A stretch of 64,000 bases of DNA from Seminavis robusta. Its lineage: Eukaryota > Bacillariophyta > Bacillariophyceae > Naviculales > Naviculaceae. Position 1 is the stretch's first letter. Each line of letters opens with the position of its first letter. The stretch is from contig CAICTM010000133.1 in assembly GCA_903772945.1 (NCBI GenBank), forward strand, positions 1 through 64,000, in the 5' to 3' direction. Below the pieces are notes generated by a model. That model was not told the origin of the DNA. It did not search any database and saw nothing but the letters and a program-made list of their open reading frames with translations. Shown here piece after piece: positions 63,867-64,000 of this stretch. The translations under genes were made by a program, and so were the position numbers.

Positions 63867-64000
63867 ATGAAGGCAACAAACCTCAAAATAAATTCCAGAC
63901 GCAACATTCCCCCTTCATTGGCATTGGACTTGGACTCGGAGTGCGCCTTTGCGGAAGCAATCGACAAGGTCCTGGGTTCAACAACGAATGATTCGATTCA
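63867..64000 (+). CDS. Possible 5' end of a gene running off the window
   Basis: An ATG at 63867 opens a frame without a stop to the end of the window (about 44 codons). It begins KATNLKINSRRNIPPSLALD, with an acidic, Ala/Leu-rich continuation (SECAFAEAIDKVLGS). Protein-like composition and position suggest a real gene start, but there is too little to identify it. It could equally be a chance frame. Confidence 0.35.
   Translation, partial: MKATNLKINSRRNIPPSLALDLDSECAFAEAIDKVLGSTTNDSI

Overview
This window is nuclear DNA from a eukaryotic alga, most probably a pennate (raphid-type) diatom. The genes are split by short GT-AG introns. They include leucine-rich-repeat membrane proteins of the diatom 'TGTIPTELG' kind, a DUF4116-type repeat protein, a very large secreted Pro/Ser-rich protein, a CHASE hybrid histidine kinase, and Crypton and Harbinger DNA transposons. 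The species cannot be named from the sequence alone.

Layout. 1-5.6 kb: Nudix hydrolase (-), a four-exon 2OG-Fe(II) oxygenase (+) and a secreted putative glycosyltransferase (+). 5.9-9.4 kb: an unrecognised degraded coding relic (-), tRNA-Val(UAC) (-) and an interrupted TPR gene (+). 10-19 kb: a small hypothetical protein, a mARC-type MOSC protein, a secreted GPI-like protein, a small membrane protein divergent from a GH27 alpha-galactosidase, and an ankyrin/LRR-like protein. 19.8-28.0 kb: one giant minus-strand gene, assembled here from a signal-peptide exon, an 83-nt exon and a ~7.3-kb exon. It encodes two copies of an N-terminal domain, a long PSxxPS mucin-like region and four Cys-rich modules. 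28-46.7 kb: a reverse-transcriptase relic, a second 2OG-Fe(II) oxygenase, an orphan conserved-looking protein, a Crypton, a seven-exon PLP aminotransferase, an LRR membrane protein and two inverted copies of a palindrome-rich MITE. 46.8-64 kb: DUF4116 protein, a PPIH-type cyclophilin, the hybrid kinase, a small membrane protein, a second LRR membrane protein with 204-bp internal repeats, a 3.9-kb Harbinger element with its own ends, a MITE packed with TTAGGG-containing palindromes, and the start of a last gene.

There is no operon-like organisation. Several products are secreted or face the cell surface: the giant protein, the GH27 enzyme, the putative glycosyltransferase, the GPI-like protein, two LRR receptors and the sensor kinase. 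Five otherwise well-preserved host genes are broken by isolated single-base indels, mostly at homopolymers or inside repeats, and two carry a lone in-frame TGA. This suggests residual assembly error, although recent gene decay cannot be excluded from one sequence.
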